Positions 27,598-36,023 of a stretch of DNA of 64,000 nucleotides are shown piece by piece. A program made the position numbers and the translations under genes. The notes beneath the pieces were generated by a model, which searched no databases, was not told the origin of the DNA, and worked only from the letters and a program-made list of their open reading frames with translations. How positions within the stretch are numbered: position 1 is the first letter of the stretch; every line of letters begins with the position of its first letter. Origin of the DNA: Schizochytrium sp. CCTCC M209059. Lineage: Eukaryota; Sar; Bigyra; Thraustochytrida; Thraustochytriidae. The stretch covers positions 150,213 through 214,212 of the forward strand of contig KN805397.1 of NCBI GenBank assembly GCA_000818945.1, given 5' to 3'.

Positions 27598-29739
27598 TCA
27601 AATTGGACCTTTGACACGCGCGACATGAGCACGTGCTTGTGCAGTGCATGACGTTTTTAGTTTGGGCATAATTTTTTTAAAGGGGGGTTTGAAGTCTTGC
27701 AATGCCGAGGCACCCCCTGCTTCCTCGTCATCATCGTCGTCGTCGTCGTCGTCGTCGTCATCATCATCATCGTCGTCGTCGTCGTTGGCCTTGTTTTCGT
27801 CCTTGCCCTTGCCCTTCTTCTTGGTCGGTTCAGTTACCTTTTTGGTTCCTTCTTCCAGTTTGGAGGCCTTGGCAGGAGGAGGGCCCGTGTCTTCGACCTC
27901 CTGTTCAACGGGATATCCCCACTCGTCATACTCGATCACAATGAGCTTCCGTTTACCCGACGAGCCCGACGGGGACGCCGACGACGGCGAAGCAGAGGAA
28001 AGCTCCTCGGGTGTGGCCGCCGTTGGGGAAATGCTAGAAATGTCCTTGGGTCGCACACCCATCGTAGCGCCATTGTTTCCCTCGGCCACTCCCCGATCCG
28101 AAGGCGGTGTCGCCGCTGTCTGAGAAGTAGCCTCCGTCTTCGCCGCCGGCTCACCCGAGCCGGTATCCAGTGCCTTTTCGCCAGGCTTGGCATCGTAGAC
28201 CCGAAAGAGAGAATAGTGTGCGAATTGCTCGCGGTTCCAATTGTGAATACAGGCATGCAACCAGTCCGAATGGACCACCCAGATCTGCTTCGACTTGGCC
28301 TCGAGCGCCATTGGCGAGGTGGTGCTCCATGAAATCATCGCACGGGTGTCGGCCGAAATCTTAGCCTGGCACTTGGCGCCTGCATTCTCCGCGAGCGCCC
28401 AAACTGCGCGCCTATCCGGTTCCGGAATGTCAATGGCAACGGGTGTGCCGCGGAGAATGCGACGGCGCAGCTCGCGGAGCAGCTTTTTGACATCGCCACC
28501 CCTCCCACTGCGTTGCTGCTCGACTGTTGGCTCGTCGCGCGTCTTGTAAAAATGCGCGTGGACCCAGTGTAAAAGCTCGAGAACACGTTTGAGTCCTCGG
28601 TCCATCTTTTGCTTGGCCGCAGCCTCGACCTCCTCTTTGACCTCCTGCGCCAGATCAAACTCAGGGCCAGAAGCGTTATTCACGTCGGACATGCCCAGGA
28701 AAAAATGATACGGTCGGATGGTCACCAAATTATTCACGTCTTCGATCCACACATCCGAGCGGTCATCCACGGCAATAACCATGCGGTCTTCTGTAGGGAA
28801 GAATCGCTGCAGACGTTTCACCTTGCCCAGCTCTGGGACATCTGTTCGAGAAATAATGCGGTCGCCAAAAAGAGACTTGTCTGGATCAAAAATGCGAGCC
28901 ACCGCCTCGGCGTAGAGGCGCGTGCCGGCCGTGTAAATATACAGCTCGTACATTTTGCTAATCTGCTCGAGCCATTGCTCGAGCCCCGGGCGCAGCATCA
29001 CAAAGTGCTCGCGTTCGCCGCCCGGGACGCCTTCCTTACTCATATCCAGCATGAAGCGGTGCAATAGTCTATCCGGAAGACCCTTGCTTTTCACAAAGGC
29101 CGGCGCACGGGCGTCATCCGTGGCGTGCAGCAGGGTGTGGTCAATGTCCAGCACGAGCAAGAGCTTGCGCGATCGAATCAGCCGTTTCATTGCTCGCACG
29201 TGGTCGCCCTCCGCTTCGTCGCGGCTCACGAGAATCTTGTTCCCGCCGTCTACATTGAGCGTCATTGATGCCGAGATGCCCTCCTCCGGACGCTGATTTT
29301 CAATCAGTACGCCCCCCTGCGCGGTGGCGTCGCCGAGCGCCGTCTTGTTGATCAGCGATGGCGTACGGCCGCAAAGGCCGCAGAGGCCGCCGCCGACCAC
29401 AATGGGGTGGTCGCAATAGGTCATGCGCAGCAACGTCGGCGCTTCGCCTTCGCTGCCGTCCTCTTTTTTCGTCATTCCCGGCACGAGTTCGCCCTCCTTG
29501 AAAAAGATCTCCAGGACTGTTCCGTCCAGAGGAGCCTGCAGGTCGAAGACTCGGTCATTCCCGCCGCCCGGTTGCTTGCACAGACATTCGGCCATGACGT
29601 CGCCAATCTCAACGTCCTGACCGACGTTCACGCGCCATCGCCGCACGCTGCCGCCGCGCGGCCCGGGAAAGAGCACTCGGGCCCGCCGCTGTTCCTCCTC
29701 GTCCTCCTTTTTGTCGCGCTTCGTCCTGCGTTTCCGCAT
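27598..29739 (-). CDS. FCP1-like RNA polymerase II CTD phosphatase
   Basis: 713 residues from ATG 29739. FCP1 removes phosphate from the RNA polymerase II C-terminal repeat and so recycles the enzyme. The parts, in order, are a basic start (MRKRRTKRDKK), a lipoyl/biotinyl-like fold at about 20-115 (RRWRVNVGQDVEIGDVMAE), and the FCPH catalytic domain from about 190 with L-D-I-D-H-T-L-L-H-A-T (D198 and D200 region). Then come Y-I-Y-T-A-G-T-R-L-Y-A and V-A-V-D-D-R-S-D-V-W. A BRCT domain lies at about 436-520 (V-H-S-D-W-L-H-A-C). A Ser-rich linker and a long poly-Asp run (about 650-672) follow. Yeast and human FCP1 share this lipoyl-FCPH-BRCT-acidic tail layout; the acidic tail binds TFIIF/TFIIB there. 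This is the full domain set. Confidence 0.94.
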   Translation of the reverse strand: MRKRRTKRDKKEDEEEQRRARVLFPGPRGGSVRRWRVNVGQDVEIGDVMAECLCKQPGGGNDRVFDLQAPLDGTVLEIFFKEGELVPGMTKKEDGSEGEAPTLLRMTYCDHPIVVGGGLCGLCGRTPSLINKTALGDATAQGGVLIENQRPEEGISASMTLNVDGGNKILVSRDEAEGDHVRAMKRLIRSRKLLLVLDIDHTLLHATDDARAPAFVKSKGLPDRLLHRFMLDMSKEGVPGGEREHFVMLRPGLEQWLEQISKMYELYIYTAGTRLYAEAVARIFDPDKSLFGDRIISRTDVPELGKVKRLQRFFPTEDRMVIAVDDRSDVWIEDVNNLVTIRPYHFFLGMSDVNNASGPEFDLAQEVKEEVEAAAKQKMDRGLKRVLELLHWVHAHFYKTRDEPTVEQQRSGRGGDVKKLLRELRRRILRGTPVAIDIPEPDRRAVWALAENAGAKCQAKISADTRAMISWSTTSPMALEAKSKQIWVVHSDWLHACIHNWNREQFAHYSLFRVYDAKPGEKALDTGSGEPAAKTEATSQTAATPPSDRGVAEGNNGATMGVRPKDISSISPTAATPEELSSASPSSASPSGSSGKRKLIVIEYDEWGYPVEQEVEDTGPPPAKASKLEEGTKKVTEPTKKKGKGKDENKANDDDDDDDDDDDDDDDDDDDEEAGGASALQDFKPPFKKIMPKLKTSCTAQARAHVARVKGPI
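27722..27787 (-). repeat. (GAC/GAT)n run coding poly-Asp in FCP1
   Basis: Seen as (GTC/ATC)n on the plus strand. It codes about 20 consecutive Asp residues. Confidence 0.93.
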
Positions 29740-31064
29740 CTTGGCGAGTCGTGGCGTGCCGTTCGAGACGACACCAACGACGAGACCAACGACGACGACG
29801 ACGACGACGACAACGACCACGTGGTAGACCACCGCCAACGCAAGGCTCTTGAGCTCCTTGGCCCGTGCGTTGCGCCCTTGCTCGCCAGCTAGCGCGCGTG
29901 GCCAAGGAAAGAAGCCAACGACGGCGAGCGCAAGTCGCTCTCGCTGCGAACGACGACGTTACCCGCCGCAAGATCGCAGTCGGTCTCCGCGGGCTCTTCG
30001 CAGGCCGCGGAGCCCTTCGAGGGCGAGCGACTTCGCGCGCGCGCTTCCGCGCAGTAGCTGCTTTTTTTGTCCTCTCGCCTGCTCAAGTTGCGTGGCCCAA
30101 CTTGAACTCTCGGTTTTGCTTGCTTGATCTTTGAGCCACCGTGACCGCGCAATAGTAGTATATACTGCTAGTGCAACAGCCTACGTACAGGAAAGGAAGA
30201 AGGGGGAACGAACGTTGGAACGAGAACGCTATTTTTGAGAACGGTCATGGTCGCGGCGCTCAGCTCAGGATCAGCTCAGCGTAGCTCAGCAAGCACACTG
30301 TCAGTCGGTCAGCTCAGCCCCAGCTCATCTCGGCATGACAGAGGAGCAACGTGGATGTCTCTTGGAACTGATGGAGAATTGCCGTTGTCGCTATATCTGC
30401 CGCAAAGGAGCAATGTTTTTCGGAGAAGAAAGCGATTGCATCGAGATGCAGTTGAAAACTCGGAAGGAGGTCAAAGCAAAATCCAGTGAGCACATCTGAA
30501 TCAAACATTCAACTTTTTTCCAAAGACGAGCAGCCAGAACGACGTTTTTCCTTTTCCACTCTATGTTTTGAGTCAAATGCCACAAAGCTCATCAGCAGTC
30601 AACTGGGTTTAAACCCTTTTGTTGAATGCATTTGTTCTTGCTTATTTTCAGGGAAGTTCTGAGGCTGTCCTCATGTCAGCCACGCCGCTTGTTCATGATA
30701 GTCATCTGATTCGATCTTGTCATCAAGGGCTCATCCACAAAGGTATGTGATTTGTCTTCCAGGTCACGAGAGCGCGCAAACATTGAAGAAAACATTAAAC
30801 ATCCACAAAAACCGACTGCGAGCTGTGCCCAGAGACCAAGCTGCCGACCAACCTGAACGTCTCGAGCGCCTGTCTTTCTCCCCTTTCCTTCGGTCCGTGC
30901 CTGCGTGCGGTGCGCGCACCGCAGCCGCGAATTGCGACCCATTGCTCTCCTCCCTCCAACCACCCTTCCTCCTACACGATTGCTGGGCCAAAAAGAGGGA
31001 CTCGGGACTTGACTCGTGAGCGCAGGCAGTGCAGCAAAACCACAATTTTCGCAGAGAGGGGGCC
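29740..31064. other. Divergent spacer, FCP1 / selenouridine synthase
   Basis: 1.3 kb with a (GAC)n run at 29784-29815 and a CAGCTC-rich repeat at 30255-30325. I see no other structure and no supported gene. Confidence 0.55.
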
Positions 31065-32381
31065 ATGCGGCCCAGCGGCGCACAAAGCAAGGCAGCATGG
31101 CGCGCCTTGCGCGGCGCGGCAGCGCCCTCGGAGCGGGCGGGCTCGGCGCTGCGTAGACTCCGCGAGCTTGTGGCCAGCGCCGAAGCTGGCGAGGGCGCCT
31201 CTGTGCGCGAGTCGCTGAGGGTCATCGACGTCGAGACGTTCATAGACGAGGCGGAAGCGCCCGGTGGAGTCCTCCTCGACGCTCGTGCACCATGCGAGTT
31301 CCTCAAAGGACACATGCTGGGCGCGAGTAACCTCGCCCTCCTTGACGACGGGGACCGCGTCAAGGTCGGGACACGCTTCAAGCAAACAGGTCGCGGCCCA
31401 GCCATTGAGCTCGGTTTCTCACTGCTGGAGCCCAAGGTCACATCCATTTTGCAGCGCGCAGACGACATCTTGAACGCAGGAGATGCGGACCGCATCTCCA
31501 TATATTGCGCACGTGGAGGCCTCCGCTCGCAGCTCACGGGCTGGTTTCTTCAAGAGGCTCTCGGCAATGCCATCGAAAAGGTCACCGTGTGTAATGGCGG
31601 CTACAAGGCGTACCGGAACCTCATGCTCGACTGCTATCTGTCAGAGTCACAGCCGGAAATACGCATTGTTGGAGGACGCACAGGGGTAGGCAAGACGAGA
31701 CTTTTGCACTCGCTTTGCGAAGCGCATGGCGAACAAACCATCGATCTCGAAGGCTTGGCCGAGCATAAGGGAAGTGCTTTTGGCCGTATTGGCCAGAACG
31801 CGGTGCAGCCTTCAAGCGAGCATTTCCACAATCTGATAGGCACACAATGGCGAAATCTCGACCCAAGTCGACCCGTGTACATTGAAGACGAGGGACCCAA
31901 TGTTGGGGACTGCCAGGTCCCGCAGGCTCTCTATGCCCGGATGCGAAGCGCGCCTCTTGTCATGCGGGTCGAAGTTCCCGAGGCCCAACGCGTCAAAAAT
32001 CTCATCCGTGACTACTGCGTCGTGGATGAAAAGGCAGATCCTGAAGGCTTTGCGCGCTGGATTCAGTCAATGTGCGATGCAGCCACGCGCGTGCGTCGAC
32101 GTCTGGGCGACGACCGTCTCAAGGCGGTTTTGGAGGGTCTTCAGGGTCGACAGTACGAAGACGTGGCCAAGACCCTGCTCTCATATTACGATCGATTGTA
32201 TGACAAACACCTCACCAAAAATCGAGACACGCGAGATTTTGTCAGCGTCGCACTTCCAGAAAACGAACTGAAAGTAAGAGTGCACTCAGAAGCCGAGTTG
32301 TACGCGGCTCTAGCATCGCAAGCAATCGAAGCGGCAAATCGCACAAGGCAAAGGTCCACTGATAGTGGTTGCGCAAAATGA
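31065..32381 (+). CDS. tRNA 2-selenouridine/geranyl-2-thiouridine synthase homologue (MnmH/SelU)
   Basis: 438 residues from ATG 31065. The bacterial enzyme converts 2-thiouridine at the wobble base of Lys, Glu and Gln tRNAs to 2-selenouridine, through a geranylated intermediate and using selenophosphate. The rhodanese half is clear: V-L-L-D-A-R-A-P-C-E-F at about 80, L-A-L-L-D-D-G-D-R-V-K-V-G-T near 105, then Y-C148-A-R-G-G-L-R-S. The P-loop half has V-G-G-R-T-G-V-G-K-T (about 202-211), D-L-E-G-L-A-E-H-K-G-S-A-F-G-R and Y-I-E-D-E. This order matches Escherichia coli SelU; the Cys in C-A-R-G-G is the one required there. The Arg/Ala-rich first 40 residues look like an organellar presequence. 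No intron. The family is known mainly from bacteria and archaea, so transfer or an organellar origin is possible. Confidence 0.9.
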   Translation: MRPSGAQSKAAWRALRGAAAPSERAGSALRRLRELVASAEAGEGASVRESLRVIDVETFIDEAEAPGGVLLDARAPCEFLKGHMLGASNLALLDDGDRVKVGTRFKQTGRGPAIELGFSLLEPKVTSILQRADDILNAGDADRISIYCARGGLRSQLTGWFLQEALGNAIEKVTVCNGGYKAYRNLMLDCYLSESQPEIRIVGGRTGVGKTRLLHSLCEAHGEQTIDLEGLAEHKGSAFGRIGQNAVQPSSEHFHNLIGTQWRNLDPSRPVYIEDEGPNVGDCQVPQALYARMRSAPLVMRVEVPEAQRVKNLIRDYCVVDEKADPEGFARWIQSMCDAATRVRRRLGDDRLKAVLEGLQGRQYEDVAKTLLSYYDRLYDKHLTKNRDTRDFVSVALPENELKVRVHSEAELYAALASQAIEAANRTRQRSTDSGCAK

Positions 32382-32564
32382 GGTCTCTGACACTTTTTGT
32401 TCTTTTCAAGGATGATCATACATACATGTACATCATTGCAACACATCCATAAAACATTCATTGCCTTGAGGCGCTGCCAGCTCAAGGAAAGAGAACGTTA
32501 CACATGGTCATAATCTTGTCAAAGAGATTACGAGGACGTCCGTCTCATCTTATGATTTCCCATC

Positions 32565-33551
32565 TTAATCACTGTTATCTTCATCGCTGCTATTGTCAAC
32601 AAACCCTCGATTGCGTCTCTTCCTCCCAGTCTTCACTCGCCTTCGTTTCTTCAGACGAACAAAATCTCCCAGAGTATCAGTCTCAGTGGCTTTGGGTTCG
32701 TTTGGTGCCGCGGCGCTGGCCCCAGTGGCATCGACCAGGGAATCAGGATTGTCCTCCGGGACGAGGGTTTGCGTTGTCGACAGGGTAGCCGCCCCTGCTG
32801 CGGTGAGCTCGAGTGCCTGCGTCGAGAACTCTTGCGAGAGCTTGGCTCGCCGTTCTCGCGCTGCTGCCGGCGCGAGGCGCTTGCGGCTGTTCGATGGTGC
32901 GTGCTCCTCTAACAGAATGGATGACCACGACGGCTCTTGAGCCTGCTCCAGCACAAAACGCTGATGCATTTCTTGACGGCGGGACTCGGGCATGAGCGCA
33001 AAGGCCACATCAAGCATAAAATTTACAATAAAGCCGTCCACTCGCCGCGAAAGCACATCAAAAACAAGGTTGGTGGCGCCGCCGTCCGCGTACTTTAGGC
33101 CGAGATGGAGCTGATGTGCTTTTTCGTCAACAGAGAACGCAAAGCTTTGCTGCGTGGTAAGAGTTCGCGCACAGGCTCTTGCGAGATTGTACAGCATTGC
33201 TGGGTTCTCCTCGTCGTCAACGTCATAGCCCGCGCGGTCCATATGGTCGCACAGGTCCCTCGCGCCGAGGCTGCTCCCGAAGAGCGGCGCCTTGGACTCG
33301 GGCACAAGCTCTCCCGTCGCCGCATCGATGGCCAACATCGTCAAGCACACCTGCGCCTTGCGTCTGCCTGCCTCCTTGTCGCACCTGAGCCACAGCAGGC
33401 CCCGCGACCACGTGCGTGTGGCCTCGTGGTCCGCTGTGCTGCTCTTGAGCCTGACCAAGCGGCTGTAGAGCATCCTGGACTTGCTAAAGTCCGAGCTGCA
33501 GCCCTCGGCGAGGCCGAAGACCGCCTTGCATACCGTCGTGTCCGCGTCCAT
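32565..33551 (-). CDS. Possible PAXX/XRCC4-superfamily NHEJ protein
   Basis: A single exon of 328 residues, ATG 33551. I do not recognise it by close identity. The order of elements resembles the XRCC4/XLF/PAXX head domain: strand-rich residues 25-75 (GLLWLRCDKE, AQVCLTMLAIDAATGELV), an alpha-helical insert (LGARDLCDHM, AMLYNLARACARTL), then paired strands (S-F-A-F-S-V-D...H-L-G-L-K-Y) and L-V-F-D-V-L-S-R-R. Human PAXX shows R-F-R-A-A-C-E...A-L-A-F-D-L-S-K-V in the equivalent place. A helix follows (MPESRRQEMHQRFVLEQ). The tail is disordered and ends in a basic cluster next to a hydrophobic pair (KRRNRGFVD), like Ku-binding motifs. If correct it would act in DNA end joining. The assignment is inference. 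Confidence 0.4.
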   Translation of the reverse strand: MDADTTVCKAVFGLAEGCSSDFSKSRMLYSRLVRLKSSTADHEATRTWSRGLLWLRCDKEAGRRKAQVCLTMLAIDAATGELVPESKAPLFGSSLGARDLCDHMDRAGYDVDDEENPAMLYNLARACARTLTTQQSFAFSVDEKAHQLHLGLKYADGGATNLVFDVLSRRVDGFIVNFMLDVAFALMPESRRQEMHQRFVLEQAQEPSWSSILLEEHAPSNSRKRLAPAAARERRAKLSQEFSTQALELTAAGAATLSTTQTLVPEDNPDSLVDATGASAAAPNEPKATETDTLGDFVRLKKRRRVKTGRKRRNRGFVDNSSDEDNSD

Positions 33552-33721
33552 GCGTCCCCGCGCGCCGCGGCCCCGACGCCCTCCGCTCGCGCCGCGCAGC
33601 GGGTCTCGCCAGGGTTCGCGTTCTGCTCTTCTCTCCTCAATCCTGCTCTGCTCCGCTGCGAAAGGGGTATTCTCCCGACCTTCTCACTCTTTTCCTTCCA
33701 CCGCCTCTCTCACGCAAGACC
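33552..33721. promoter_or_regulatory. Short head-to-head promoter region
   Basis: Only 170 bases separate the start of the PAXX-like gene (-) from the first ATG of the next gene (+), so both promoters must lie here or overlap coding sequence. Confidence 0.55.
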
Positions 33722-34367
33722 ATGGGCATCATCATCTCGAGCCTCGGCGACTACTGGGACGCGCATCTCATGATGACGGCCCAGCAGGAGATCCACATCC
33801 GCTTCGATTACCTGAGCAACCTGCAGCGCGCGCAGGCGTGGGGCTAGCTAGATGCAGGCGCAGGCGCAGACGGGGCGAGGTTTTGGCTACGGCTACGGTT
33901 TCTGGCAGTCGGTGAACCACGCCTTGTACGGCCTGGGTTTCTTCATCATCGCCCTCGGCGCCATCGCCACGGCCGTGGGCGTCTTCACGAACCTAACGCC
34001 GGAGGTCCTCTTCGGTTCGCTCTGGATCTTCCTGTCCTTCTTCTCGCACCACATCGTGTTCAACACGCATTTCGGGCAGACCCAGCTCATGTACGGGACC
34101 TTGCCGATGTGGGCAATTGTCAGCGGCGGCGTGGTCGCGGGCGTGCTCGGTGTTGGCGTCTACAACGCCTACCGCGACTCGGAGCACTCGCAGGTGACAC
34201 GCATGGCGATCGGCGTGGCCTCGGGCCTTGTCGCGGTCGCCTTTCTCAGCCCGGGCGGCATGCACATGACGCGTCGCGGCCCGAAGCAGGCCGCACAAGG
34301 CGCGGGCTCAGGCGCCGCTGCGGGCATTCCGAGCGCCGGCGTCGTCCCGCAGCATGCCGTGATGTAA
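33722..34367 (+). CDS. Small multi-pass membrane protein with upstream coding segment
   Basis: The clear frame is ATG 33852 to 34367 (171 residues) with three or four hydrophobic segments: ALYGLGFFIIALGAIATAVG, VLFGSLWIFLSFFSHHIVF, MWAIVSGGVVAGVLGVGV and IGVASGLVAVAFLSPG. I do not recognise the family. A second ATG in a strong context (GACCATGG) at 33722 opens a 41-codon frame (MGIIISSLGDYWDAHLMM) that stops at 33847, in another phase. Removing a GT...AG stretch of 20 nt (GT at 33835, AG ending 33857) would fuse both frames into about 207 residues beginning Met-Gly, a possible myristoylation site. The alternatives are an upstream regulatory ORF, a bicistronic mRNA or an assembly indel. Membrane topology and role are unknown. 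Confidence 0.6.
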
Positions 34368-34706
34368 AGAAGAAAGCAAATTAGAGTACTACGTATAATA
34401 AGGTAAAGCGTCCGATTTGCAACATCAATGTTAGAAAAAATCATTCTTCAATCGAAAATCAAGATTTGGTCGCAGGAGCCCTGTAGTGCGTGTGCGAACG
34501 AGCACGGAGAGCTTGCAGTCTGACCAGTTAATGAAATTGGTTGTTTGGTGTTGCTTGAGATCAATTAAAGTTTTCAGATTTTTCCTCGCCGCGCGGTCAC
34601 AGGCGTCCGATTTGCACGTGCAGATCTCGCACAATGCATCTGAGTCTCGTTTTTAAGAACTATACAAAATTATTATACGTGCATGATTACCGGAATTGAC
34701 CTAGTG
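34368..34706. other. AT-richer convergent 3' spacer
   Basis: 339 bases between two convergent stop codons, locally AT-rich compared with the window. It is probably overlapping 3' UTRs. I see no open frame. Confidence 0.5.
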
Positions 34707-35877
34707 TTACCTTTCTCCGGTGGACACATTGTTACTGTCTCTTCCGCTTCCGCTTGTGGTGACGATTCTAGCTGACGGAGGCCTAGGATTAGCGATCTCA
34801 GGGTATGCCCGAATAAAGTCTACGGTCATGCAAAAAAGTTGTGCACGTTTGGCTTGCCAAGGAAAGTTTTTATCCCATTTCTTGATATTGATCAGGTAGC
34901 TCACCAAATGGCAGCGTTTGAGCTTGCCGCCTGTGTACCCAGAAAGAGCAGCGTTTGCAAGAAGCGCCGCTTTCACGAGATCCTCCTCTTCCATCGTAGC
35001 CGGAGCGCTCTCCGATGTCCCAGCTGGGACTTCATCAGCGTTCTGAGGAGTGTTTGGTTTGAGTGATGAGCTCGCCTCTTCTGAGACATATTCCTCTGAG
35101 CTTACAGGGAGGGAATGTACAAGCCCCAGCAGCTCTTGCCGAGACCGCTGAATCGAAACACGTTTCCCTGCGAGTTGTAGGATCTCCATGAGTTTTATTC
35201 TTGTAATTTTTCATCTCGCCCAAATTCGAACGAGAAATCCTCATTTGCTTTTCGGAGCAAGAAAGCGCGAACATCTGCTTCTTCAACAAATGGCTTGTCC
35301 TTCTTTTCTTTCTTCGCCTTGCTCACGGCCTCACAGGACTTGTCTTGAGCCTCGATGGCTTTCAGTCGCTCGAGCTCGTACATGTCCTTCGGCCGCCAGG
35401 AATCCGCTGATACACGTTTCTGCAAAGGGCGAAGTCAGCGCCAGCAACGTCTTCAAACAAGCCATCCATTAGTCTCTTCGAAGAGGTCTCGCTCCGCTCC
35501 TCCAGAATAGAATTGTCTTGACCTTTCTCTGTGTGACCAGAACTCGATATGAGCTTTTCGTAGGCCTTCTCGATGAGTGGCCTCGCTTCTGCACTTCCTA
35601 TTTGGAAGACTTGAATACACTTGTTGTTGTTGTTGTTGTTGTTGTTGATGATGATGATGATGACGATGGTCTGGTGAGTTGTTGATGCTGCTGCGGCCAA
35701 TTCGCGCTCTTTTAGATCCTTCATCATCTTTTTCAGCTCAGCAAGTAATGTGTTGAACGCGGTCACAGACTCTCCGCCATCCAATTCTCTCACTCGCGGT
35801 CCGCCTTGCGCCACCGGCGATGGAACATCAGTGGATTCCACAAATGGTGTTTCCGTTCCATTCACATCAGTGCCCAT
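34707..35877 (-). CDS. Unrecognised protein, probably three exons with short introns
   Basis: Three coding segments on the minus strand can be joined in phase: 35877-35449, 35419-35232 and 35199-34707, giving 369 residues. The introns would be only 29 nt (35448-35420, acceptor CGCCCTTTGCAG) and 32 nt (35231-35200). Residues 1-50 are acidic. About 75-90 is a run of Ile then Asn coded by (ATC)n and (AAC)n. The middle is charged and helical (RPKDMYELERLKAIEAQD). The last third has K-L-K-R-C-H-L-V-S-Y-L-I-N-I-K-K-W-D. No motif lets me name a family. If the second intron is wrong, the stop at 35195 ends one gene and ATG 35189 starts another. Confidence 0.5.
35620..35662 (-). repeat. (GTT)n(GAT)n microsatellite coding Ile/Asn runs
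   Basis: Two adjacent trinucleotide runs, read on the minus strand as ATC (Ile) then AAC (Asn) codons. Confidence 0.95.
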
Positions 35878-36023
35878 TTCCTCCCAGGATGCTGCGCACA
35901 GCAATTTACAAAAGTACTTGCATCTCGTAGCGAGAATTGCTTCGGGAAACAAAGTCATTACGATCGTAGGATTCTCCGAGCGTGCAACAACTTCTATGCC
36001 AATGAGCGACCAGATTCCGCAAT

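Noticed and set aside
29740..29838. Poly-Val N-terminal extension of FCP1
   Set aside because: It is coded by a (GAC)n-type microsatellite and would need a non-ATG start. The ATG at 29739 begins a normal basic N-terminus.
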